Shown here: positions 7,555 through 14,321 of the stretch, in pieces | How the letters are laid out: each line of letters opens with the position of its first letter | Numbering within the stretch: the first letter of the stretch is position 1 | Assembly (NCBI GenBank): GCA_045533895.1 | Contig: JAZSIT010000038.1 | Span: 1-16,985 of the forward strand | Length of the DNA: 16,985 nucleotides | Direction of reading: 5' to 3' | Source: SFLA01 sp045533895 | GTDB taxonomy: Bacteria; Bacillota; Clostridia; Oscillospirales; CAG-382 | Program-made: the position numbers and the translations under genes | Notes under the pieces: model-generated | The model's database searches: none | Told to the model about the DNA's origin: nothing | Seen by the model: the letters and a program-made list of their open reading frames with translations, nothing else

Positions 7555-7572
7555 CCGGACTTTTTGTTTTAT
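7538..7572. terminator. Bidirectional rho-independent terminator between the rnf operon and the lipoprotein gene
   Basis: An 11-bp stem, 7538-7548 (AAAAAGTCCGG) with 7555-7565 (CCGGACTTTTT), has a 6-base loop. T-tracts follow on both strands, so it can stop the plus-strand rnf transcript and the minus-strand lipoprotein transcript. The TAA of the Gx transporter gene (7552-7554) lies in the loop, and the stop of the facing gene is 4 bases from the stem. Confidence 0.9.
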
Positions 7573-8960
7573 TTGATTTTGGAGAAATCGTAGCCTTCTT
7601 CGCAGGCGAGACGGGCAAGCTCTTTTACTGCGGTAACGGTTGCTTCGTCATAGCCGGCGGTATAAGAAACGGTATCGAGGTCGATATCCAGATAGGTTAT
7701 AGCCATAATGCAGGCGATAAGATATGCGCCCAGATCCGAATGATGAGAATTATCGGTATGGTAAAGGTTAAGCGAAGGATATTTTTCTGCGGCGATAAGG
7801 AATGCGTCTGCAACGGGGGATACCTTATCTATGCCGAAATCCTTTGAAAGCTGAGTATAGTTAAGATGATGGCGTTTTGCGCTGGCGGGACGGTTTGCAG
7901 GAACGTCGTTGGAGGAATAACGCTTATAAAGCATTATCTTCGCGCCGGTTTCTTCTATGAGCGGAACAAGCACGTCGAGCGCCGCCTTGGAATCCTCATA
8001 ATCGCAATTACTGTTATCCTGAAGAACTACGTAATCAAAGGTCTTTTTATCAAGATTATCTCTTAACAAAGCGCCGTGAGTTTTGTCTGCGGGATCCGCA
8101 AACTGGCTCAGATAAGCACTGCCCACACAGCAGCCCGTAACGTCTACGGAATAGCCTGCGTCCTCTGCCAGCTCCTCAAACTTTGCGGGAACGTTAAAAT
8201 AATAGGTTGCGCTGTTTCCGACGAACAGGAATTTGATCTCCTCGCCCTCGTTGGGATACGGCATTGCTTCAGGTGCTTTGACACCGTACGCCTCGGTCTC
8301 ACAAACCATTATCCAGTTGCTGTCGCCCACAAAGCGGAACTCAACGTAACGGGCGGTAAGTGCGCTGTCAAGAGTAAGAGTTGCTTCAACAGAGCTTATC
8401 TCCTCGGTATCGGTAAACTGTGCGTTACCTGCCTTGTGCCAGGTTTGGTTATCGTTGGAAATATACACGAGTACCTTCTCGGGGGCGGAAATGCCTACGC
8501 TGAGATGGAAGGACGACGCCACGTGGGCTACGAACTTATCAACGTAATAAATATCGCCCAGATCAACAGTTATATAGGAATAGCCCTTTGCGGTATACTC
8601 TACCTGATTCTTGTTGAAGCCGATAAAAGCTTTGTCCGAATACTTGGCAGTCTCGGAAGCGATGACTCCGTCTGTCATAGAGTTTCCGCCCTCGTCGGGA
8701 TAAGAGGGCTCATTATCGTTGGGGTATAGAGCAGACCTTGTATATGTCTTTCCCAACGCTACGTTTGCGTAATCGGGGGAATCTGTAATGTTTATCACGG
8801 GAATACTCTCCTCCTCGGATTCTTGCTGTGAAACGGAAGGTGTACTGCTCTGAGTTGATTGCTCAGGCGCAGATTCGTTATTATCACACCCGTACAGCGA
8901 ACAAACAGAGAAAGAAAAAACCATAAGAACAGCAAAAAGCAATGATAACGTCCTTTTCAT
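7569..8960 (-). CDS. Secreted SGNH/GDSL-hydrolase lipoprotein with discoidin-like domain
   Basis: A 463-residue exported protein. It has a lipoprotein signal peptide (MKRTLSLLFAVLMVFSF) with a lipobox-like LYGC and C25 as lipidation site, then a low-complexity S/Q/E linker at 28-55. Residues about 62-226 resemble a discoidin (F5/8 type C) carbohydrate-binding fold: NVALGKTYT, YITVDLGDIYYVDKFV, VLVYISNDNQTW, TARYVEFRF. Residues about 240-463 form an SGNH hydrolase-like domain: FVGNSAT with S250 as likely nucleophile, GSAYL at 280-284, VVLQDNSN at 311-318, and DNSH with D403 and H406 as the remaining triad. The first block reads GNS, as in DUF4886-type proteins, not GDS. It may act on acylated surface sugars; the substrate is unknown. 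AGGAG (8972-8968) is 7 bases from the ATG. It is the last gene before the terminator. Confidence 0.85.
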   Translation of the reverse strand: MKRTLSLLFAVLMVFSFSVCSLYGCDNNESAPEQSTQSSTPSVSQQESEEESIPVINITDSPDYANVALGKTYTRSALYPNDNEPSYPDEGGNSMTDGVIASETAKYSDKAFIGFNKNQVEYTAKGYSYITVDLGDIYYVDKFVAHVASSFHLSVGISAPEKVLVYISNDNQTWHKAGNAQFTDTEEISSVEATLTLDSALTARYVEFRFVGDSNWIMVCETEAYGVKAPEAMPYPNEGEEIKFLFVGNSATYYFNVPAKFEELAEDAGYSVDVTGCCVGSAYLSQFADPADKTHGALLRDNLDKKTFDYVVLQDNSNCDYEDSKAALDVLVPLIEETGAKIMLYKRYSSNDVPANRPASAKRHHLNYTQLSKDFGIDKVSPVADAFLIAAEKYPSLNLYHTDNSHHSDLGAYLIACIMAITYLDIDLDTVSYTAGYDEATVTAVKELARLACEEGYDFSKIK

Positions 8961-8985
8961 AACGTGTCTCCTTTTATTGTGTCTT

Positions 8986-9483
8986 TTATTTGACCATATA
9001 GCTTTCTATAATTCCGGTATACATTGTGTGGTAGTCCTTGGAGGTATACCATTTTTGGTTTACTGTGTCGGACATGGTTTCAGCAGGCATACGGACTGCT
9101 CCCTGCTTGCGGCAGATAATAACCGTTTCCGCCTCCGCATAATAGGGGGTATCGCCCTCGTAAGCCACGGTAAGGTTACAGTGTGCGGTCTTGTCCTCGT
9201 CTCTGCCGGAAACAGTGCCCATATAACGGTACATATCTTCAAACCCTTCGGGGAAAAAGCAAAGAGAAAAGGTATCCGACGTGTCCAAAAAGGTTTTGGT
9301 ATAGCGGCTGTCACGGACAAAAGCAAAAGCGGCAGGCGCGCCCCAGATAACACCAAGAGAGCCCCAAGACGCTGTCATACCGTTGACGTTTTTGCCGTCT
9401 CCTGCGACTATGAGCATTTTTTGCTTGCCGATTTTTTGGAACACGTTACCGCAGGCGGTAAAAGGATCTGTTTTGTTGAACAT
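8986..9483 (-). CDS. Flavin reductase family protein (FMN-binding split barrel)
   Basis: A 165-residue protein resembling the flavin reductase-like domain, which binds FMN and reduces flavins or serves as a small flavoprotein oxidoreductase. Family features are a short N-terminal helix, NGMTASWGSLGVIWGAPAAF near 33-52, where flavin contacts are expected, and SRYTKTFLDTSDTFSLCFF near 57-75. The frame can begin at a GTG at 9492, but GAGGTG at 9495-9490 is a ribosome site 6 bases from the ATG at 9483, so the ATG is chosen. That ribosome site overlaps the queT stop codon (TGA, 9496-9494), which suggests coupled translation. The lipoprotein gene follows after 25 bases. The physiological partner is unknown. 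Confidence 0.85.
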   Translation of the reverse strand: MFNKTDPFTACGNVFQKIGKQKMLIVAGDGKNVNGMTASWGSLGVIWGAPAAFAFVRDSRYTKTFLDTSDTFSLCFFPEGFEDMYRYMGTVSGRDEDKTAHCNLTVAYEGDTPYYAEAETVIICRKQGAVRMPAETMSDTVNQKWYTSKDYHTMYTGIIESYMVK

Positions 9484-9493
9484 ATTATTCACC

Positions 9494-9970
9494 TCATTTA
9501 TTTATATGAGAAATCCGTTTTTTAAGAACCCTATGCAAAACATATCCAAGTCCGCCGCAGGAAATTACTTCTCCCGCAAAGATGGAAAGATATATCACCC
9601 ACATAGCATCCGGCACACCGTAAAAATAGATAAGCACGGGAGGCACCACAACGGTATTTGCCAGCACAGGGAAAAACGCCGCCAGAAGAAAATGCTTTTT
9701 GCCAAACTTATAGGTAAGAAATGCGGCAATAAGTGTTGCCAGCGACCCGAACACGATATCCCATATAAGTGCGCCCGCAATAATGTTTGAGATTATACAA
9801 CCGACAAACAGCCCCGGCACGGCGGCAGGGAAAAACACGGGCAGTATGGTAAGACATTCGGAAAACCGCACCTGAAACACGCCGATAGGGTTTGGCGACA
9901 CAAGTGTGAGTACCGTGTACAAAGCGGCGATAATTGCCGCTTCACATACAAAAAGGGTCTTTTTTTTCAT
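9494..9970 (-). CDS. queT: QueT family queuosine-precursor transporter
   Basis: A 158-residue integral membrane protein of the QueT family, the substrate-binding (S) component of an ECF-type transporter for a queuosine precursor such as preQ1 or preQ0. Family signatures are FQVRFSECLTILPVFFPAAVPGLFVGC at about 32-58, IIAGALIWDIVFGSLATLIAA near 63-83 and the C-terminal GEVISCGGLGYVL near 134-146. Hydrophobic segments cover most of the chain. The gene has its own promoter and a preQ1-I-like leader whose last bases are the ribosome site AAGGAG (9985-9980), 9 bases from the ATG. No general ECF ATPase genes are in the window, as expected for a group II ECF component. Confidence 0.93.
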   Translation of the reverse strand: MKKKTLFVCEAAIIAALYTVLTLVSPNPIGVFQVRFSECLTILPVFFPAAVPGLFVGCIISNIIAGALIWDIVFGSLATLIAAFLTYKFGKKHFLLAAFFPVLANTVVVPPVLIYFYGVPDAMWVIYLSIFAGEVISCGGLGYVLHRVLKKRISHINK

Positions 9971-9979
9971 TAAATTTTG

Positions 9980-10021
9980 CTCCTTAGTTTTGATTTAAGT
10001 GAGGATGGTTACGAACTCACT
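9980..10021 (-). promoter_or_regulatory. PreQ1-I-like riboswitch in front of queT
   Basis: A short leader RNA on the minus strand. A 6-bp stem P1 is formed by AGTGAG (10021-10016) and CTCACT (10003-9998). The 12-base loop (10015-10004) contains GTAACC, which also occurs around the ligand-binding cytosine of the known Thermoanaerobacter preQ1-I aptamer. Downstream is an A-rich tail, AAATCAAAACTAAGGAG, as in that class, where C and G of the tail can form the small pseudoknot with the loop. The tail runs into the ribosome site, and no terminator hairpin lies between it and the ATG, so translational control is expected. The gene behind it, queT, fits the ligand. I matched this by eye, not with a covariance model. 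Confidence 0.8.
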
Positions 10022-10030
10022 GATGTTAAT

Positions 10031-10059
10031 ATGATATCATAATGTTCTTATATTTTCAA
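10031..10059 (-). promoter_or_regulatory. Predicted promoter of queT, inside the end of the upstream PHP gene
   Basis: Minus-strand boxes TTGAAA (10059-10054) and TATCAT (10036-10031), each five of six to consensus, have a 17-base spacer. The expected start near 10024 falls almost exactly at the first base of the riboswitch stem. This would make queT independent of read-through from the PHP gene, whose stop codon is at 10039-10037. Confidence 0.6.
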
Positions 10060-10876
10060 GTACCGAGTATGGTATTGCCATATTTCCCTGACCGATACCG
10101 ATCTCAATATGCGGCTTCATTTTTGCGTGGAAGTCTGTGCCGCCGGATATCTTGAGCCCAAGCTCCTTTGCCATAGACTGGAATTTTTCCTGCATTTCGG
10201 GGGTGTAATCGTTGTAATAACCCTCAATGCCGCAAAGTCCGTGCTTTTTAAGGTCGGTAAGAAAAACACGCAGTTCATCGTCGGAAATGCGAATAAGGTG
10301 AGGGTGCGCCACATAGGAATAACCGCCGATATTTTTAATAAGCTCCACAGCCTGACGGGCGGTAAGCGCCTGAGAACCGTCGTAGGCGGGCTTGCCCACG
10401 CCAAGCCATTTATCAAAGCCTTCCTTTACAGAAGAAATATAGCCTTTTTCCATCATTATACGGGCAAAATGTGCTCTGCCGATAAGTCCCGAGGGTGCGA
10501 TGGAATAGGCTTCCTCCATAGTTACGTTAAAGCCGAGGTCGTTAAGCTTTTGGCAGGTGTTAAGGGTGCGGCGGTTGCGGGCGTCCATCACGCTGTCAAG
10601 AGCTTCTTTCAGCAGAGGATGGTCGATATCTATATAATAGCCGAGAATATGTGTTTCCGTCTCCGACTGCACCGAAAGCTCAATGGCGGGAACGACCTCC
10701 ACCCCTACCTTTTTGCCCTCGTCCATAGCGTCCTTTACGCCGGAGACCGAATCGTGGTCGGACAAGGCGATTGCCGCCAGCCCCTTATTTGCCGCATGAC
10801 GTACAAGCTCACGGGGAGACATACTTCCGTCAGAGCAGGTGGAATGTGTATGAAGATCTATAAGCTTTTCTGACAT
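10037..10876 (-). CDS. PHP domain phosphoesterase (RNase AM / YciV-like)
   Basis: A 279-residue metal-dependent phosphoesterase of the polymerase and histidinol phosphatase (PHP) family. Metal-ligand motifs are all present: H9 and H11 in DLHTHSTCSDG, D40/H41/D42 in SDHDSVSG, E66, H76, H191/H193 in VAHPHL and D248/H250 in GGTDFH. The insert with GRAHFARIM (H136) after the first half is typical of the RNase AM/YciV subfamily, which acts on 3',5'-bisphosphate nucleotides and RNA 5' ends. That substrate is inferred by similarity. GAGG (10890-10887) lies 10 bases before the ATG. It is divergent from a second, smaller PHP gene at 11021 and lies upstream of the queT riboswitch. Confidence 0.9.
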   Translation of the reverse strand: MSEKLIDLHTHSTCSDGSMSPRELVRHAANKGLAAIALSDHDSVSGVKDAMDEGKKVGVEVVPAIELSVQSETETHILGYYIDIDHPLLKEALDSVMDARNRRTLNTCQKLNDLGFNVTMEEAYSIAPSGLIGRAHFARIMMEKGYISSVKEGFDKWLGVGKPAYDGSQALTARQAVELIKNIGGYSYVAHPHLIRISDDELRVFLTDLKKHGLCGIEGYYNDYTPEMQEKFQSMAKELGLKISGGTDFHAKMKPHIEIGIGQGNMAIPYSVLENIRTL

Positions 10877-10907
10877 AAAAACAAAACCTCGTTATTAAAG
10901 TACGTAT

Positions 10908-10916
10908 ATTCTACCA
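10908..10916 (-). promoter_or_regulatory. Extended -10 promoter of the minus-strand PHP gene
   Basis: On the minus strand TGG directly precedes TAGAAT (10913-10908), five of six to the -10 consensus; no good -35 box is seen. The preceding bases, TGTGGTA, recur in the opposing promoter at 10979-10987. Tentative. Confidence 0.45.
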
Positions 10917-10978
10917 CATAAAAACCATAAAATAAATACATTTTTTAACCTAAAGCCCTTTTTTATCTTTTTATTTTG

Positions 10979-10987
10979 TGGTATATT
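10979..10987 (+). promoter_or_regulatory. Extended -10 promoter of the plus-strand PHP/ABC/radical SAM operon
   Basis: TGG at 10979-10981 precedes TATATT (10982-10987). Only T-rich sequence fills the -35 position. The start would be near 10994, with AAAGGAG at 11004-11010 as ribosome site. Tentative. Confidence 0.45.
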
Positions 10988-11020
10988 ATAGGTAACGAGT
11001 ATTAAAGGAGCGTTTAATAT

Positions 11021-11701
11021 ATGGGCTACTTATTTGAAATACATTGCCACACCTCCGAATCCAGCGGCTGTGCCAGTGAAACGGCGGAAAGCACCGTTAA
11101 GGCATACAAAGAAAGAGGATATGCGGGAGTGGTTGTTACCGACCATCTGGGAATCGGCGGAGGTAAAGACAATTGGGCTGACCATTGCCGCCGTCAGCAG
11201 GCAGGATACCGCAACGCAAAAGCTGTTTCCGAAAAATACGGGATGACCGTGCTTTACGCCGCAGAGATTACCGTCGCTCCCAACTGGGGTAACGATTTTC
11301 TGGTGCTGGGACTTACGCCCGAGTGGTGGGTGGAGCATCCCGAGCTGGACACTATGTCACTTAACGACGTGCTTAAGACGGTGAGAGAGGCAGGCGCCTT
11401 TATATCCCACGCACACCCCTTCCGTGAGGCCAACTATATACGCAGTATAGTTTTGGTGCCCCGACTTGTAGATGCGGCTGAGGTAAACGCAAACAGAGAC
11501 GATTTTGTTAACGACAGAGCCGTTGAATACGCAAAGGCGTATTCCCTTAAGGTTACCGCAGGAAGCGATAACCACGTTGCACACAGACAGGCAAGGCTGT
11601 TCGGTATGGATTTTGAAGAATGTCCCCAAACCGAAAAGCAGCTTGCGGAACTCCTTTTTGCAGAAAAATACGAATTAAAAACGGAGAACTATAATGCTTA
11701 A
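11021..11701 (+). CDS. PHP domain-containing protein
   Basis: A 226-residue PHP-family protein, probably a metal-dependent phosphoesterase. Ligand motifs are H8 and H10 in EIHCHTSESSGC, D41/H42 in TDHLG, E82 in YAAEIT, H130/H132 in ISHAHPF, E154 and D183/H185 in GSDNH. The set matches the trinuclear metal site of the family. It lacks the insert of its divergent neighbour and is closer to histidinol-phosphatase-like stand-alone PHP proteins; the substrate cannot be told. AAAGGAG at 11004-11010 lies 10 bases upstream. Its end overlaps the ABC transporter gene by 8 bases. Confidence 0.88.
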   Translation: MGYLFEIHCHTSESSGCASETAESTVKAYKERGYAGVVVTDHLGIGGGKDNWADHCRRQQAGYRNAKAVSEKYGMTVLYAAEITVAPNWGNDFLVLGLTPEWWVEHPELDTMSLNDVLKTVREAGAFISHAHPFREANYIRSIVLVPRLVDAAEVNANRDDFVNDRAVEYAKAYSLKVTAGSDNHVAHRQARLFGMDFEECPQTEKQLAELLFAEKYELKTENYNA

Positions 11702-13412
11702 AAAGTTCGCATCCTACTACCGCCCCCACAAAAAGCTGTTTATTATCGATATGGCGGCGGCGTTTCTGGTTTCTCTTTGCGACCTTGTGTACCCCATGAT
11801 AACCAGAAATATAATAAATATATACGTGCCCGAAAAGAAGCTTAACCAAATGCTTATTTGGGCGGCAGTGATATTGGGAATTTATCTTGCAAAGTGCGGT
11901 CTTAACTACTTTATTCAGTACAAGGGGCATATTTTAGGCGTGCGAATTCAGGGCGATATGCGCCGCGATATGTTCCATCATCTGCAAAAGCTGCCGTTTT
12001 CATTCTTTGACGAAAACAAGACGGGCGTAATAATGTCCCGCCTCATGAACGACCTTTTTGATATTTCCGAGCTTACCCACCACGGTCCGGAAAACCTTTT
12101 CGTTTCCACCGTGTCCCTTATCGGTGCTTTCGTGATGCTGTCCACCATTAATATCTGGCTGGCACTGCTGCTGTTTTTGCTTATACCGCCGGTAGTATTC
12201 TTTGCGGTAAAGACAAGAAAAATGATGCAGGATGCGTTCAAGGAATCCCGTACCAAGGTGGCAGATGTTAACGCAAACGTTGAGACCTCGGTTTCGGGCG
12301 TGAGGGTTTCCCGTGCGTACACAGCGGAAAGCCACGAAAACGAAAAGTTTGATGCGGCTAACGAAAGCTTCAAAAAGGTGCGCGGAAAAGCATACCGCGC
12401 AATGGGTATTTTCCATTCGGGAATGACCCTGCTTACCGACATAATGTACCTTGCCGTCCTTTTGGCAGGCGGACTCTTCTTTTATTTCGGACATATTGAC
12501 GGCGGCGATTTTGCGGCGTTTATCCTTTACACCACCTCGTTTATACGTCCCATAAATAATCTGGTTATGATATTTGAGCAAATTCAAAACGGTATGACAG
12601 GATTCACCCGTTTTGACGAGATAATGCGCGTATCTCCCGAGGAAGAGACGGGTGTGACCGACCCCGGCATACTTAAAGGGGATATTGAGTTCAAAAACGT
12701 AACCTTCCATTACGGCGACGATGAAAACGCGAAAAAGATTATTGACGGCCTTGACCTTCGTATTCCTGCAGGAAAGACGGTGGCGCTGGTGGGGCCCTCA
12801 GGCGGCGGAAAGACGACGCTCTGCCATCTTATTCCCCGTTTTTATGAAACTGCAGGCGGTACCATTACTGTTGACGGAATGGATATAAAAGACATATCCC
12901 GTTTGGGACTTCGTAAGAATATCGGTATGGTTGCCCAGGACGTATTCTTGTTCGGCGGAACCATAAAGGAGAATATCGCATACGGCAACCTTGACGCTAC
13001 CGACGAGGAAATTGAGGAAGCGGCGAAAAAGGCAAATATTCACGATTATATTATGACGCTTGAGGATGGATACGATACTCAGGTGGGTGAGCGCGGAGTT
13101 AAGCTTTCCGGCGGACAAAAGCAGAGAATATCTATTGCCAGAGTGTTCCTTAAAAATCCGCCCATACTTATTCTGGACGAGGCTACAAGCGCACTTGACA
13201 ACGCTACCGAGATGCTGATACAGCGTTCCCTTGAGCAGCTTTCAAAGGGCAGAACCACTCTCGTGGTGGCACACAGACTCTCAACAATAAAGAACGCGGA
13301 CGAGATTATAGTGCTCACATCCGACGGTGTTGCAGAAAGAGGAAACCACCAGCAGTTACTTGAAAAAGACGGCATTTACGCAGGTCTTTACAAATATCAG
13401 TTTAAGCAATGA
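11694..13412 (+). CDS. ABC transporter, fused permease and ATPase (exporter type)
   Basis: A 572-residue half-transporter with an N-terminal six-helix permease (about 14-305) and a C-terminal ATPase (about 330-572), expected to work as a dimer in the membrane. ATPase motifs are complete: Walker A GPSGGGKT at 367-374, Q-loop Q415, signature LSGGQ at 471-475, Walker B ILILDE at 491-496 with the D-loop SALD at 499-502, and switch H527. The coupling segment ANVETSVSGVRVSRAYTAE at 194-212 is typical of the MsbA/LmrA-type group. No second half-transporter gene is adjacent, so a homodimer is likely. The substrate is unknown. GGAG lies 7 bases before the ATG, which overlaps the end of the PHP gene; its stop overlaps the next gene by 4 bases. 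Confidence 0.93.
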   Translation: MLKKFASYYRPHKKLFIIDMAAAFLVSLCDLVYPMITRNIINIYVPEKKLNQMLIWAAVILGIYLAKCGLNYFIQYKGHILGVRIQGDMRRDMFHHLQKLPFSFFDENKTGVIMSRLMNDLFDISELTHHGPENLFVSTVSLIGAFVMLSTINIWLALLLFLLIPPVVFFAVKTRKMMQDAFKESRTKVADVNANVETSVSGVRVSRAYTAESHENEKFDAANESFKKVRGKAYRAMGIFHSGMTLLTDIMYLAVLLAGGLFFYFGHIDGGDFAAFILYTTSFIRPINNLVMIFEQIQNGMTGFTRFDEIMRVSPEEETGVTDPGILKGDIEFKNVTFHYGDDENAKKIIDGLDLRIPAGKTVALVGPSGGGKTTLCHLIPRFYETAGGTITVDGMDIKDISRLGLRKNIGMVAQDVFLFGGTIKENIAYGNLDATDEEIEEAAKKANIHDYIMTLEDGYDTQVGERGVKLSGGQKQRISIARVFLKNPPILILDEATSALDNATEMLIQRSLEQLSKGRTTLVVAHRLSTIKNADEIIVLTSDGVAERGNHQQLLEKDGIYAGLYKYQFKQ

Positions 13413-14281
13413 TAACCGTAAACGATTATTACAAAAGGCTCTTTGGGGAAAAGGTATATAAAATATCCCTTGCAGGAGGAAGCACCTGCCCTAACCGTGA
13501 CGGAAGCAAGGGAGTGGGCGGATGTATATTCTGTTCGGAGGCCGGAAGCGGCGATTTTGTCCCCGACCCTGCTTTGCCTATGGACGAGCAGTTTGACCAA
13601 GCCATACAAAAGGTGAAAAGCAAGGGCGCGAAAAAGTTTATTGCATACTTCCAAAGCTTTACCGCCACCTATCTACCACTGAAAAAGCTGGAGGAAAAGC
13701 TGTGTGCCGCGGCAAAGCGTGAGGAGATTGTGGGAATTTCAGTTGCCACGCGGCCCGATTGTCTGCCCGACACGGCTTTGGATATGCTGGAAAGGTATTC
13801 AAAAATAAAGCCCTTGTGGGTGGAATTGGGTCTGCAAACAGCAAACGACAAAACGGCGGAGTATATAAACCGTTGTTACCCAACGGAAGAATATTTGCGC
13901 GCGGCGGAAAAGCTGAAAAGCCGAAGCATTGATTTGGTTACCCACGCTATATTCGGACTTCCCGAAGAGACGGAAGAAGATATGCTTAACACGGTGGATA
14001 CCGTGATAAAAGCAAAAAGCGGAGGAATAAAGATACAGCTTTTGCAGATACTTTCGGATTCCCGTCTGGCAGAGGAATACCAAAAAGGAAAGGTCTGCCC
14101 CATGGACGAGGACGAGTATTTTGCATTGCTGAAAAAGGCGTTATTAATGCTTCCCGAGGATATGGTAGTACACCGTCTTACAGGTGGCGGAAGCAAAAAG
14201 ACCCTTATTGCTCCCTTTTGGTGCGGTGACAAAAAGCGTGTGCTCAACAAAGTAAATGCGTTGCTGAAAGAAATAAAGTAA
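13409..14281 (+). CDS. TIGR01212 family radical SAM protein (YhcC-like)
   Basis: A 290-residue radical SAM enzyme of the YhcC-like subfamily, cytoplasmic, function not firmly established. The N-terminus has the family arrangement C27 in STCPNRDGS followed by C39 and C42 in GGCIFCSEAG, which bind the catalytic [4Fe-4S] cluster. Further family blocks are YFQSFTATY near 75-83, GISVATRPDCLP near 109-120, ELGLQTANDKT near 138-148 and HAIFGLPEETEED near 178-190. The ATG is inside the ATGATAA that ends the ABC gene (4-base overlap) and has no clear ribosome site, so it is probably translated by coupling. A strong terminator follows 7 bases after the stop. Confidence 0.92.
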   Translation: MITVNDYYKRLFGEKVYKISLAGGSTCPNRDGSKGVGGCIFCSEAGSGDFVPDPALPMDEQFDQAIQKVKSKGAKKFIAYFQSFTATYLPLKKLEEKLCAAAKREEIVGISVATRPDCLPDTALDMLERYSKIKPLWVELGLQTANDKTAEYINRCYPTEEYLRAAEKLKSRSIDLVTHAIFGLPEETEEDMLNTVDTVIKAKSGGIKIQLLQILSDSRLAEEYQKGKVCPMDEDEYFALLKKALLMLPEDMVVHRLTGGGSKKTLIAPFWCGDKKRVLNKVNALLKEIK

Positions 14282-14287
14282 AACATA

Positions 14288-14320
14288 AAACCCGACGGAA
14301 TTAGTCCGTCGGGTTTGTTG
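14288..14320. terminator. Bidirectional rho-independent terminator
   Basis: A 12-bp perfect stem, 14288-14299 (AAACCCGACGGA) with 14305-14316 (TCCGTCGGGTTT), has a 5-base loop and T-rich flanks. It closes the PHP/ABC/radical SAM operon on the plus strand and the convergent nagA/ROK/RAYT run on the minus strand, where the transposase stop is only 6 bases away. Confidence 0.88.
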
Positions 14321-14321
14321 T

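Noticed and set aside
8076..8729. 217-codon open frame on the plus strand
   Set aside because: It is antisense to the lipoprotein gene, which has a signal peptide, two recognisable domains and a good ribosome site.
9484..9492. GTG start giving three more residues to the flavin reductase
   Set aside because: The GTG is part of the ribosome site GAGGTG that serves the ATG at 9483.
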